Shown here: positions 22,313 through 33,985 of the stretch, in pieces | How positions within the stretch are numbered: position 1 is the first letter of the stretch | Layout of the letters: every line of letters starts with the position of its first letter | Source of the DNA: Ipomoea triloba | Lineage: Eukaryota; Streptophyta; Magnoliopsida; Solanales; Convolvulaceae | Reading direction: 5' to 3' | Assembly (NCBI RefSeq): GCF_003576645.1 | Contig: NC_044930.1 | Span: 12,775,597 to 12,839,596 of the forward strand | DNA length: 64,000 nt | Made by a program: the position numbers and the translations under genes | Notes under the pieces: generated by a model | What the model saw: only the letters and a program-made list of their open reading frames with translations | The model's database searches: none | Told to the model about the DNA's origin: nothing

Positions 22313-24275
22313 TTTTTTTTTTTTCATTTTTTTTAGTTCCAAAACATAACCAATATTCTTTATAAGATTTTCTCTACAGAGCCATTTATGTTAATCCAAC
22401 TTAAGGTGCATCAGTTTAAATTTTTTTTAAAGAGCATTGATCACCGCACAACCGCATGAGAAGTTTTAACCGCACATACATGTATATATATATATATGTA
22501 TACATATATATACACATCACACATGTATACATATATATACATGTATGTATATACATACATATATACATATACATGGAGTTAGGATGTGTCATGGACTACC
22601 ACCACCCGTAAAGAAGTTAAAGAAGCCTACACAAGGATCACCATGCAAAACCAAGGGAAATAAACCAATACACAAGAAGCAATCATGTCATTGACTAATC
22701 ATGCCTTTTGATGTTAGTAGTCACAATGTTTTTTCTTTTTTTTTTCTTTTTTTTCTGTTTTGTTTTTGTTGCAACAAGGATGACCCAATGGATATTCACT
22801 AACCATGCATGTCTTTTGATCTTAGCGGTAACAATGCAATTTGTAATATTGTTTTACTCACTAAATATTGCATTGGTTGAAACTGTGGTTAGTATTAGTT
22901 TGAAGCTTCGGTGTACTAAAACATGATATTTTGGAGATTAATTAATAGATGTTTATTGTCTCTACTTGTTTACTAGTTTTTAAAATGTTGGAAATTTACT
23001 ATAAGCTTATTTATCATTAGCTTAATGATAAGTTTTTTGGTGCCTTAGCAATGCTTTGATTGGTGCCAAGTGATTTTGAAATATTTAAAGTACCTTAGCT
23101 CTGGATAAAGTGCTACTTCTTATATTTAAAAATCAAAGCACATGCCAATTAACCCAAACAAATTGAACCATTGAACCCAACAAATTTAACCATTGAACCA
23201 ACAAACAATTTCATTCATATTTGTAATCCAACTGATCATTTACAACAAATCATTACATTGCTAAAATACGACATTGCAATCAAAATTAACATAAAAATTA
23301 CATTCTAAACTACAATCCAAAGTGAACTACAAATAAGATTAGTAAAGTGCTAATTGCTTGGGATACATAACAACACTGCTAGAAGATTTGAAGTAAACAC
23401 AAAATATATAAGATCACAACACTAGCTATAAACACAACTAAATTTTGTTTCCATACTGCCTAGTGCCTAATTTTGAGTCACTCTTCCCCCAACACTAAGC
23501 TGTTCTTGCAACCTTTTAATTTCTTCTTCATGTTTATTTATCTTCCTTAGCAAACATGGAATTTTTTTCTTTGATTTCTTGCACATCGGAGGGTCGAACC
23601 GTTGCATATAATCACTGAGGTGTTGAACACTAATACAAAAAAAAAAAAATAGATTCGATGTAATCATATTATCATAGGGTGTTGAACACTAATAAAAAAA
23701 GTTAATATTTAGATTTCATGTAATCACAAGGTGTTGAACATTATAATAATAAAAATAAAATAAAATTTAGATTTCAGAAACACAACAATACAAAAATCAT
23801 ACTCCACTCATTAGGCATTGCCAAAATCTACGGCCTAAGATTTTCATTTGTCCAAGATGTTCATAACTTCAGTTGATGCCCACATAACCACAATGTATAT
23901 ACCTGTAGAATTTGATGTATATACCACTCGTTATATATACCTATAGAATTTGATGTTGAAAAATGTGTCATTCTCAGTTACCTTCTCAATTCCCTAGTCA
24001 AAGAAATGAGAAGCAGAACAAGCAAATATGTTTTTCCTATTTTTCCTGTACTTTTATTTATAAATATATTTAGAGCTTTGTCAAAAGATTTTTTACCCTT
24101 AACGGCACAACAGTTTATTGACTCCGATGAAAACTTGTCGATCACATCGCCAAAAGGATGAAAAATGAAAAATAAAAAGTAAAGTCAAGCACTACTTATG
24201 TCGAGAATAAAAATTGTGAACCAAAGTTGACAGAGACACTAAAATAATAAAACCAAAAGTAAAAAAAACTCTAAT

Positions 24276-24367
<92 letters not shown>

Positions 24368-24534
24368 AAAAATTTCTACACTTTCCACAAACCACAAATC
24401 GGTGGAAAATGTATTGAGGAGTCTAGAGGCTTTCTATTTAAGGAGCCTCAAAGCTCCTAATTTACCCATTCGATATTTGTCCCACATATGATGGGTTGTG
24501 TTTTAGAAGAGTTGAGACTCCCCTATACCTAGGA
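22313..24534. other. intergenic; microsatellites and unassigned sequence
   Basis: 22478-22575 is a TA/TACA-rich palindromic tract. 24270-24366 is a TAA array that switches to TTA, a perfect inverted microsatellite. A minus frame at 23467-23640 (KKSKKKIPCLLRKINKHEEEIKRL) is charged and coil-like; it could be a transposase tail but shows no family motif. 24420-24530 contains AGGAGCCTCAAAGCTCCT and GTTGAGACTCC hairpin arms. No gene is supported. Confidence 0.4.
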
Positions 24535-24645
24535 TGAGAATAGATTATCTGTGATTAACCAAAGAACATAAATGTACGTACACAATATAATAAAATACAT
24601 AATAGAGTCCTATTGTACTACAACTATATAAGAGTACTCCTAACA
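24535..24645 (-). repeat. 3' LTR of the Ale-like copia element
   Basis: 111 bp, minus orientation, TGTTAGGAG to ATTCTCA. It is preceded on the minus strand by a polypurine tract GAGGGGAAG (24646-24654). It aligns along its whole length with 28810-28917, differing at several positions, so the insertion is not very recent. Confidence 0.9.
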
Positions 24646-27073
24646 CTTCCCCTCAAGCGGAAGGTTGACAGCAACATTAAGCTTGCACCGAAGAAATGCG
24701 AAGCGCGAACCAGAGAGCGGCTTCGTGAATACATCAGCTAGCTGATCCTTGGTAGAAATGAAATGAACTAGGAGTTCCTTCTTTGCAACCTTATCACGAA
24801 CAAAGTGATAATCAATTTCGACATGCTTGGTCTGAGCATGAAAGACCGGATTAGCACACAGATAGGTGGCACCCAAGTTATCACACCACAGCCTCGGTGG
24901 CGAAGTAGGCGGCAAACCAAGCTCAGTCAGGAGTGAGACCAACCAAGTAACCTCTGCAGCGACATCAGCCAAAGCCTTGTATTCAGCCTCAGTTGAAGAA
25001 CGCGCCACAGTACGCTGCTTCAATTCCGACAGACCCATGAAACCAAATTACGACCTAAGAAAACCGCAAAGCCGCTCGTGGACCTCCGGTCACCCGGATC
25101 ACCGGCCCAGTCAGAGTCTGAAAACGCATGAATAGCATCCGAAGGAGAGCGACAAATGCGCAAGCCGAAATGCAAGGTCTCTTTCACATAGCGAAGAACC
25201 CGCTTGAGCATGGCCTAATGCTCGGTAGTAGGAGCGTGCATGTGCTGACAGAGTTTATTGACTGCAAACGACAAGTCAGGCCTAGTCATCGTAAGATACT
25301 AAAGAGTTCCAACTATACTACGATACTGCGTCGGATCAGTATAAGGAGACACATCATCAACCGCAGGCCGAGATAACGCAACAGGAGTAGCCAGCGCCTT
25401 ACAGTCGGTCATGCTGGCACGCTTCAAGATGTCTGTCATGTAGCGTTGTTGAGATAGAAGCAAGCCATCAGCCACAAAAATAGTCTCTATACCCAGGAAA
25501 AATGATGGGGAACCCATGTCACGAATCTTGAACTCAGAACCCATCTTGGCAACCAAACCAGTCACAGAACCGAGATCAGAACCCATGACCAGGATGTCGT
25601 CCACATATACAAGCAGGAAAACCTGAACAGAGCCAACAGAATAGATGAACAGAGAAACGTCAGTCTTAGATAGACAAAACCCAATAGAAAGGAGAAAAGA
25701 ATGTAACCGATCAAACCAGGCATGGGGCGCTTGCTTGAGGCAATACAGAGAGCGCTGGAGTAGGCACACATGATCCGGGGCATCTTTGTCCTCATACCGC
25801 GAGGGTTGCCGCATATAGACAGTCTCAGCTAAACGACCATTCAGAAATGCGTTGTGCACGTCCAACTACCGAACGTGCCAACCACGGGAAACATCTAAAG
25901 ATAGCAGTAGACGCACCATCGTGGGCATGACCACTGGACTGAAGGTCTCAAAAAAATCCTGGCCAGCCACCTAATTAAAACCTTTGGTAACAAGTCACTC
26001 CTTATACCGCTCAACGGACCCATAAGCTTTCCGTTTCACATGAAAGACCCATTTACAGCCGACGACATTCATATCGGGCGCAAACGAAACTAACCGCCAT
26101 GTCTGATTCTGCAACAAAGCATTAAACTCGAGGTCCATCGCCTCGCGCCATTCTGGATACACAACAGCCTGGGAGTAACACGTAGGCTCCAACAGAACCG
26201 CCTGAGATACTAGGGCCACCGGTTAAACCCGAGACTAGGAACCACTCCGTAAAGCCATAGCATGAGTCCGCACCATAGGTCGCTTAATAAGACGACCCCG
26301 AACGGGCCTTGCCTGAGCAGCAACAACATCACGCGTGACCGGATCAGACACGGTGCGAGAGCTAGAGGCGATGAGAGCCGGAGCAGGAGCCACAAGAGGA
26401 GAGCTAGGCACGCTAACAGCAACGCGACCAACACCCCATGGCTCAGTAACCGGAGAAGATGAGTCCTGCACAGACACAGCTGAGGCAAACGGAAAAACAG
26501 TTTCATCAAATTGTACATGTCGGCAGACAAATACCGGTTAGTATGTAAGTCCAGACAACGATAGCCACGAAAAGAAGGGGGATAACCAAGAAACACACAT
26601 GGAGCTGACCAAAACTGTAACTTGTTCCGATTGTATGGACGCAACAACGAAATACACAAACACCCAAACACACGCAACGACGAATAAGGAGGGGAACGAT
26701 GAACACGAAAGTGAAGAGTATCATCGTGCAACACACGTGTAGGCATTTTATTAATTAAATAAACTGCGGTTTCAAACGCATAATCCCAAAACCGAGTAGG
26801 GACCGAGGCCTAAGCTAATAAAGCAAGGCCAGTCTCGACCACATGACGATGACAACGCTCTACTCTACTGTTTTGCTCGTGAGTGTAGGCACACGACTGC
26901 CTATGAATAATATCCAGAGCAGACAAACGCGTATGCAATTTTTTATATTCCCCACCCCCCAAGATCAGATTGAATCGAAAGAATTTTGCAGTTATAAGAG
27001 CGTTCAACTTGACAACGAAATTGCTCAAAGATTGCATACAGATCAATTTTAGCACGCATAGGGGTAAAACCAA
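24640..27073 (-). pseudogene. copia integrase core to RNase H (Ale-like), multiple stops
   Basis: Continues the element downstream of a 1-bp frameshift near 27055. It shows an integrase segment (KLHTRLSALDIIHRQSCAYT, then EQNSRVERCHRHVVETGLAL), a linker, RT blocks (WRLVSFAPDMNVVGCKWVF, DVHNAFLNGRL, SLYCLKQAPHAW, LLVYVDDILVMG) and RNase H ([46 protein letters not shown]). In-frame stops are at 26810, 26235, 26223, 25995, 25971, 25866, 25299 and 25215; a frameshift lies near 25030. Each stop can be read as a Gln, Arg or Trp codon changed by one C-to-T or G-to-A step. Confidence 0.9.
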
Positions 27074-28779
27074 ATGTAACGAGAAAAATCATCCACGAAT
27101 AATACAAAGTACTTATAACCAGTAGATGAATGACAAGGCGCAGGGCCCCAAATATCAGTATAAATGAGTTCTAGAACATGAGTAGTAGAGGAAATAACAC
27201 GAGGCAAGGGAAATCTAGAGGATTTTCCCAACTGACAAGCAGAACATAAAGCAGACAAACGACTAACAGCACTAGAATTAAGAGAACATCTATTAAGTAT
27301 TTGACGCAAAACATGAAGATGCGGATGACCGAGCCTATTGTGCCACACTGAGGATGACACACGAACAACCAGGGCAGCAGGACCATGACGCAGCGTAACA
27401 GGCCACGAGTAAAGACCACCCGAAGCACGACCCTTATATAGAGACACCTTGGTGATACGATCCTTGACAACAATAGAATCAGAATAAAACTCAAAATAAA
27501 CATCATTATCCTGAGCAAACTTTTGAATAGATAATAAGGGAACAGATAGACCGGGGACATGCAATATTTCAGATAAACGCAAGACACGACTAAGAGTGGC
27601 TACCGAGGCAGAACCAATACTAACTATGGGCATACCTGTACCATCGCTAACCCTCAAAGTGTCCGAACCCCTGTAGTCGGCAGCGGAGGTCATATGCGAC
27701 GGGTCCGGAGTCGCATGATTGGAGGCCCCCGTATCCGGAAGCCAGTGATGGGAAGCGAGTGACTCTACACCATCAGACGCGACAGCAACATGCGCTTGAG
27801 GACCCGAAGTCGCCGGACGAAACCTGAAGCAGGTGAGCGCGGTGTGACCGACAATGTCGCACAACTGGCAGCGAACAACGCCACCCCGAGAGCGCCCTCT
27901 GCCTCTGCCATGATGGCGAGCTCCACCGCCGCCACCTCGCGACTGGAAGGGCTGCTGTTGTTGTGACGAATACGTAGCGCTAGAGCGACCGCCACCACGC
28001 CGAGCCACCATGGCCGCCGGAGGAGCAGCATCAGCGAAGTCCTCTGCAAAAATAAATTCTTGGGAGCTGAGATAATCCGAAAGCTCCGACAGAGAGACAG
28101 GCACGCCGCGAGTTAGACCAGCAACCAGAGGACGATACTCAGCCCTAAGTCCCTGGAAGACATATAAATTCTGGTCGTCTAACGAAACGACACGACCGGC
28201 TAAGGAAAGGTCTTCAACTAGGAGACGAGCACGAGCGAGCTAATCAGACACGGACGCATCCCCTTGCCGCAGTGATTGCAATTGGCCAAGAAGACTTAGC
28301 GCACGAGCTCTCGTCGCCGACCCCATGGAGTGCTCAATGGCCTCCCAAAGCTGATGTGAGGTGGCCTTGCCGAGAGCGTGGTGCAGAACATCATCCGATA
28401 GAGAAGAAATCAACAAAGAGAGCACCGCCTGGTCTTGGCGGATCCACATTGCAATTGACGCTGGCGGTGCAAACACGGAGGCAGTAGACGACGAGGCCGG
28501 GGCAGCGGCCGTGGCAGAGGCTTCAGCAGCGGCTAGAACAGCAGCTGCAACCGGACAGGGTATCGACCCGTCGACGAACCGCAACCGACCTTGACCACGA
28601 AGAAACGACACCATCTGAGATCTCCAGAACAGGTAATTGCGGGAAGAGAGCTTCAGAAACACAAAATGATGCGCAGACGACAAAGACGTGGGGGTCGATA
28701 AAGGAGGCATGGCTACATCGAAGACAGTCCGTTCCGAGGAAACCTCAACAGAGCCGTCGCGGGGATCGATGGTGGCCAT
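27049..28779 (-). pseudogene. copia gag-protease-integrase N part (Ale-like)
   Basis: The ATG at 28779 opens the gag frame (MATIDPRDGS..., then FLKLSSRNYLFWRSQM). A TAG at 28240 interrupts it, after which the same frame continues (LARARLLVEDLSLAGR). The knuckle CQLCDIVGHTALTCF lies after a Gly/Arg-rich tract. Protease is LPDTGASNHAT. The GAG-pre-integrase finger is WHNRLGHPHLH...CSACQLG. The integrase start (IYTDIWGPAP, FVLFVDDFSRY) runs to a frameshift stop at 27049. Codon use is GC-rich compared with the surrounding DNA. Confidence 0.9.
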
Positions 28780-28809
28780 GAGAATTCACCTGAAACTACT
28801 GATACCAGA

Positions 28810-28917
28810 TGAGAATAGATTATCTGTGATTAACCAAATAACATAAACGTACATACACAATATAATAGAATATATAATAGAGTCATATTGTACTACAACT
28901 ATATAAGACTCCTAACA
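28810..28917 (-). repeat. 5' LTR of the Ale-like copia element
   Basis: 108 bp, partner of 24535-24645. Two bases inside it, the minus strand reads TGGTATCAG (28799-28807), the first nine bases of an initiator tRNA-Met primer-binding site. An ACTATATAAG near its start could be the TATA box. Confidence 0.9.
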
Positions 28918-29770
28918 ACTAGGAGTCTCAACACCACACACAAAAAAAAAAGAGTTTAATTTTTTTAATCAATATTCATCTTGAAATGTTTTAGCGAAAA
29001 CAATTGATTAATATATTTTCTCCAAAACACTACCCCGAAACACTACTGAATGCAACATTTCGAAAATCAATTTTTCCAAGACTAATTGGCATTATCACAC
29101 TAGACCCCCCCCCCACCCCCCACACACACACCATAAGGATGCGAGTTTGATGTGATCAGCCTAGAACTTCCTATGACACTTGATAAAAGATTTAAGGGTA
29201 ATGGACCTAGAAAACTAGAGTCTCTCACTCAACTCTTTCAGACAAAATACATTTTTGAATCTCACAAGAACTTTGTTAGTCTCATCTCAGGGATAACATT
29301 TGATTCTCTATCTCTCTCACATCTCGTGGAGAAAAAAAAATTAATATACTAGCTAGCTAGTCACATATGATTTGTGTATTTGCCCAATTTAATACAAAAT
29401 TTGAGCATAAACTTATAACCGAAGACTTTTTTTCTTTAGTACCAATCATAGGATAATACAAATTTATTTTCATAGAAAAAATATTAATTGTGACTGAAAC
29501 CTTGGTAGATTGGCAAAGGTGGAGATTACATATTGATTTTTTATTTTTGAAATAATATGTTAGATATATAATGTCAATCTAGATAAGATACTGAAGGGAA
29601 TATTAACTTTTAACCTTACAAAATTAAGATTTAGTAGTAGTTCTCATATATAATATGTGAGTTTAGGTTAAAAAAAATTAAAAGAGCAACATTTTAAATT
29701 ATATATTCAAAGACTAAAACTAAGCACATGAAATAATTAATGACCAAAATAACAATTTATCAATAATTTA
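28918..29770. other. non-coding, AT-rich
   Basis: Begins with GGAGTCTCAAC, the mirror of GTTGAGACTCC on the other side of the copia element. A C-rich tract (29105-29132) grades into a CA repeat. No gene seen. Confidence 0.4.
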
Positions 29771-30282
29771 AGAGTTAATTCCAGCAATGGTCCTCCGACT
29801 ATGTTGATTTTTCAAAATTAGTCCCCGACTTTTAATTTGGACAATTTAGGTCCCTTGACTTTCAGATTTTTTCCAATGTTGGTCCTTTCGTCAAATTTTG
29901 GTTAAGTTGAAGTCAAATGAAGGGGTAAAATTGTCCGTTCACTTGTATACTCGTATTTTTCATGTCCTATACGCTATATATATTAATATAGTATCAGTCG
30001 AAGAGACATCGAATGAGATTATATGGCTTCGATTGAGACTTCGACTGAGATTATATTCATATATATAGCGTATAGAACATGAGAAATACGAGTAATAATC
30101 CACTAAAAAGGTGAACGGAAAATTTTACCCCTTCATTTGACCTCAACTTAACCAAAATTTTACGAAAGAACCAAAATTGGAAAAAATTTGAAAGTCAAGG
30201 GACCTAAATTGTCCAAATTAAAAGTCGGGTACTAATTTTGAAAAATCAACATAGTCGGAGGACCATTGATGGAATTAACTCT
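29771..30282. mobile_element. foldback MITE with AGAGTTAATTCC termini
   Basis: Nearly the whole 512 bp is one inverted repeat. AGAGTTAATTCCAGCAATGG pairs with its inverse ending GGAATTAACTCT. GTCCTCCGACTATGTTGA, AAGTCAAGGGACCTAAATTG and TACGCTATATATAT recur inverted. Only a ~60-bp centre with CTTCGATTGAGACTTCGAC is unpaired. It is non-coding and has the general design of self-complementary MITEs that can feed small-RNA production. Confidence 0.85.
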
Positions 30283-31757
30283 AATTTAATTAAGGACAAA
30301 AATGGTTATTTATAACTTTAAAAAGAAGTGGTAAGCGTATATCGTACAAGTATTATGAAATCACAAAACATAAAACTTGCCGCGAATATCTAATTTTCCC
30401 GTGTCTGGATATGGCCGGTAGTTTTTTACGTACAAAAGTGGGCATTAGGATAAGGACGATGATGTGTTACAACATGTCTGTCCAAAACCCATCCATCCAC
30501 TAATTTTTTCCACATACGGAGTATTTTGAACTTTAATTTGTACTAATTTCTGTAAGATTTGATGCATTTTATCTAATTAATTTTCATGAGATCACTCAAT
30601 TCACAAGCAATTATTTTTTCTACTTTAATCCATGCATGTTAGTTATGTTATTATCTTAGAGGTGCAAATGAGCCTAGCTGAGCTCGAGCTTGGGTTGGCT
30701 TGAGCTCGAGCTCGAAAAATAATGTTCGAGTTCGGCTCGACAATTTTTCGAGCATGTCATTTGGCTCGAATTGAATCTGAAGATCGGCTCAAATTTAAGT
30801 ATATATATTATATTATATTATATTATATTATATTATATTATTTATTTATTTATTTATGACTCGACAAGTCACGAGCCTAAAATAGTTGAGCTCAAGCTCG
30901 ACTCGATTACATAACAAGCGGGCTCGAGTTGAGCTTTGACGAGTGGATCAACTCATTTCCAACCATATCTAATCACTATATTAGACTTTTTGAAACACAC
31001 TATATTAGACTTTAATCAACTATAATTGAATTAGTCTCAAATTTTGTATATTGACCTCTTCTAGTATTTTATTATTTTATTTACAAAACTCAAATTTGAA
31101 ACTATATTTCAGGAAACTAAAATCTTTTAATAAGATCATAAGTCATTGATATTCACAATTAGTTGATATAAAAATTAAAGATAATTGTAATAATTAACTG
31201 AATGATATAAATTTCGATATATATAATTTTTTACAATTACATCATTTTTTGTTAGAAAATTTTAAAAGTTATACTATATGTCTCAATTTTTTACTCTTTA
31301 TCCCGTGAAGTATCAGTAAACCATTGATAATAAGATAAAATAATGTTTATTTTAACAAATTGTATCTTTTAACCCAATCAATACTTCAGTTAACCATTGA
31401 TAATAATATAAATAATGTTTATTTTAACAAATTGTATTTTTAACCCAATCAATGAATAACACGTAGTGAGAATATTACTCTCATAAATTTTTATAGCATG
31501 TTTGGTTACGGAATAAATTTTAATGGAATAGGAATTCTATTCCATGGAAAATGGAATATAATAAGATTTGTATTCCATTGTTTGATTCGCTGAAAAAATA
31601 AATTTTAGGAATGTTATTCTAGGGTAGGTTAAATAAGGGTAAAATAGAAAAAAAAAAAAAGTGTATAGACGATTCCTAAGATCTCAAGAATAACTTAATA
31701 CCAGGGGGGAAGGGGAATAGCTCATAACTCTTTCTCATAAACAATGTTTCTGAGAAA
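30283..31757. other. non-coding; short tandem and MITE-like fragments
   Basis: 30680-30950 has repeated GAGCTCGAG / GGCTCGA units around a TATAT(TATTA)n and TTTA microsatellite. 31310-31460 has a ~65-bp tandem duplication containing TTAACAAATTGTAT and AACCCAATCAAT. 31497-31610 looks like the left end of a GTTTGGTTACGGAATA-type MITE. No gene. Confidence 0.5.
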
Positions 31758-32158
31758 AGTTAATTTATTTTTGGTTCTAGATTTATAGGTGTCAGTCCAC
31801 TTTTAGTCCTTTTTTATTAGAATATTCACATTTGGTCTTAGTATTATTGTGCATGACCATTTTTAGTCCTTTACTAATAAGACAGTTTTAATGTCATTAA
31901 ATATATACAAAGTCATTTCGGTCTTCAATTATGAATTTTGTCTTAAAAATAAATAGAAAAATATAACGGGGTCAACTCACTTTGTATAAAAATGATGGAA
32001 ATGTTTTTTGTATTTAACAATATTTCAACGATTTTGTTGGCGGATGACCAAAAATGGTTATGCCACAATAATACTAGGACCAAATGTGAATATTCTAATA
32101 AAAATGGACTAAAAGTAGACTGTCAGCTATAAATCTAGTACCAAAAATGGAATTAACT
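31758..32158. mobile_element. AGTTAATTTC-type MITE, uninterrupted copy
   Basis: 401 bp with inverted termini (AGTTAATTTATTTTTGG and CCAAAAATGGAATTAACT). Subterminal GTCCACTTTTAGTCC / GGACTAAAAGTAGAC and GGTCTTAGTATTATTGTG / CACAATAATACTAGGACC also pair. It serves as reference for the interrupted copies at 19146, 58001 and 61206. Confidence 0.8.
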
Positions 32159-32266
32159 CTTTCTAAGAATACAAGTTCTTACCAAATAAAGAGATAGGCC
32201 TATTACTGAGAACCAAACGTGCCATTAGCATTTTACAATCCTTAAATGATGACAATGTTCGGTTTT

Positions 32267-32531
32267 TATGCCATGGACCCGAGTCCACCTTACAATGTGG
32301 ACCCAAGTCCATGTTCACAATTTTAGAACTCTATGTTTACAATTTTAGAACTCTATGTTCATAGTTTTTGAACTCCATGTTCACAATTTTTGAACTCTAT
32401 ATTCACAATTTGTAAATTTTGAGTTCAAAAATTGTGAATTTTGAGTAATGTATGTAATTGTGAACATAGAATTCTAAAATTGTGAACATAGACCTGGGTA
32501 CATCTTGCAAGGTTTACCTGAGTCCATAGCC
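32267..32531. repeat. inverted repeat with 23-bp minisatellite units
   Basis: Outer arms read ATGCCATGGACCCGAGTCC and, inverted, near 32490-32531. Between them four to five units built on GAACTCTATGTTCACAATTTT occur, first direct, then inverted. This is the same architecture as the CTGCAG MITEs near 59860, with a different sequence. Confidence 0.7.
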
Positions 32532-32704
32532 TAATTTGCCGACTATGTTGGGTTGGGCTTCCCTCCTATGTGGTAAATAGCCCAGTTTGGACCTAACTTT
32601 TTTTTATCCACTATATTTTTGTTTGACCTTTTCTTATCTTGAGCCCTAATTATTATTATATATAATATAATAATAATATTAATTAGGGAATGAATTATGG
32701 TTGA

Positions 32705-33985
32705 TGTTAGGAACCCCGAGCCATTGATTTTGATGATACTAAAGACCTGAGGAGACCCCTCAATTCTTGTCTATGCATAATTCTGTTGTTTAGTTAGACG
32801 AGTCCTTGTCTATGTCTTAGTTAAACAGAGTCCTATTCTTGAAAAATTCAAGAATTCAAGCTGAAGACTTGAAGACTAAAGACACGAAGACTTGAAGAAA
32901 CGAAGACTGAAGATTGTGAAAGCTTAAGGCCCAAGAATGGAAGGGTCGAACTCTTTAAACCGAAGAATCAAAGGTGATTGATTCGAGGAGATGATGAGAA
33001 AATGATAAAGTCAATCATTATCACGAGTACCCAAGGCACTAAACATTGTTTGATAGTTGTCTTATCTACAGCCTTGAGGTTGGGTATAACCTGAATGTCA
33101 AAATGGATCCTAGGCAACAATCCCTAGGAACATTAAATGATTGTCACATTTTTGTGCGACAAAAGACAAATTGTCCTTGCATAAAAGTGAACAAATGGCT
33201 AGAAAGGTACTGACATTCTGAAAAGATTAAAACCTTACCCACTGGATATTACATACTGAGCAATAGGTTTGAAAATTCAGGTTCCCTCTAACGAATCTGA
33301 AAATTCAACCTATAAATACTCTTGTTCCTTCTCACTTGAACAAGGTTGAAAAGGCGAAAATCCTTAAGCAAGCAATATTACTCTCAGTGTGTCAAAATAT
33401 CAAAAAGCTCAAAGTTTCAATCCAGATTTTAGAAAAGAGATCTTGTGAAGCTCAAGGGGGAAATCAAGAAGATCAAACACAAGATTCTCAAGTTGGAGAA
33501 ATACTTCCAACCATCTCTACTCGGAGAAGTAGAAAGAGGCGAAATATACTTTGAAGGAGTTGAAAAATATAATCAAACGTGGCTGCCGGGCTTAGTGATC
33601 AAAGGAGCACGTTGTAAAGGAGCTTTGTACTATTAAGGAGAAAATAGTGCAAACCTTCACAAGTTGTGAAGAAGAGTGGAGTAGGCTTCGTTAACAACCG
33701 AACCACTATAAAAATCTCTCCCTCTCTCTTCTTATTTTTACGTACTGCATTGCATGCCATTCTCAAAACCTAATATTTTCATAGACTAAAGTTTTTGTGC
33801 AAAGTAAAGTTAAAATTTGGTAAAACATATTTTATCCGATGTGTTCTTATCTTTGATCGAGTTCATTCCTTCAAGGGATTAATCTTGCAAAAAGTTTTCA
33901 AAATTCTTGTGAGTCTATTAAACCCCCCCTCTCCCTCCCCCTCCCCCTCCCCTCTAGACTCAAATCACTATCACCGGGACCAACA
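32705..33985 (+). mobile_element. solo LTR of a Sirevirus-like copia element
   Basis: Begins TGTTAGGAACCCC with TTTTGATGATAC close by, and ends GGGACCAACA. The C-rich stretch and CTAGACT before the end parallel the LTR at 6031-7956. A perfect 5-bp direct repeat GTTGA flanks it (32700-32704 and 33986-33990). No primer-binding site or coding sequence follows, so internal DNA was lost by LTR-LTR recombination. The 72-codon frame at 33336 lies inside the LTR and is not a gene. Confidence 0.88.

Larger units (their letters stand above)
24535..28917 (-). mobile_element. Ty1/copia retrotransposon, Ale/Retrofit-like, full structure, coding dead
   Basis: Short LTRs flank a single gag-pol region of about 4.1 kb. 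On the minus strand: LTR 28917-28810, primer-binding site, gag with one zinc knuckle, protease, integrase, RT, RNase H, polypurine tract, LTR 24645-24535. The small size, ~110-bp LTRs and a gag reading SSRNYLFWRSQM...GQGRLRFVDGS fit the Ale/Retrofit lineage. TAGGA or CTAGGA occurs at both outer edges as a likely target duplication, with one base of ambiguity. At least nine in-frame stops and two frameshifts inactivate it. Confidence 0.9.

Noticed and set aside
23467..23667. 66-codon minus frame with a charged coil
   Set aside because: It looks protein-like, but without a recognised motif or neighbouring transposase domain I could not support a gene.
33336..33636. Two small basic frames
   Set aside because: Both lie inside the solo LTR, overlap each other in different frames and show no family motif.
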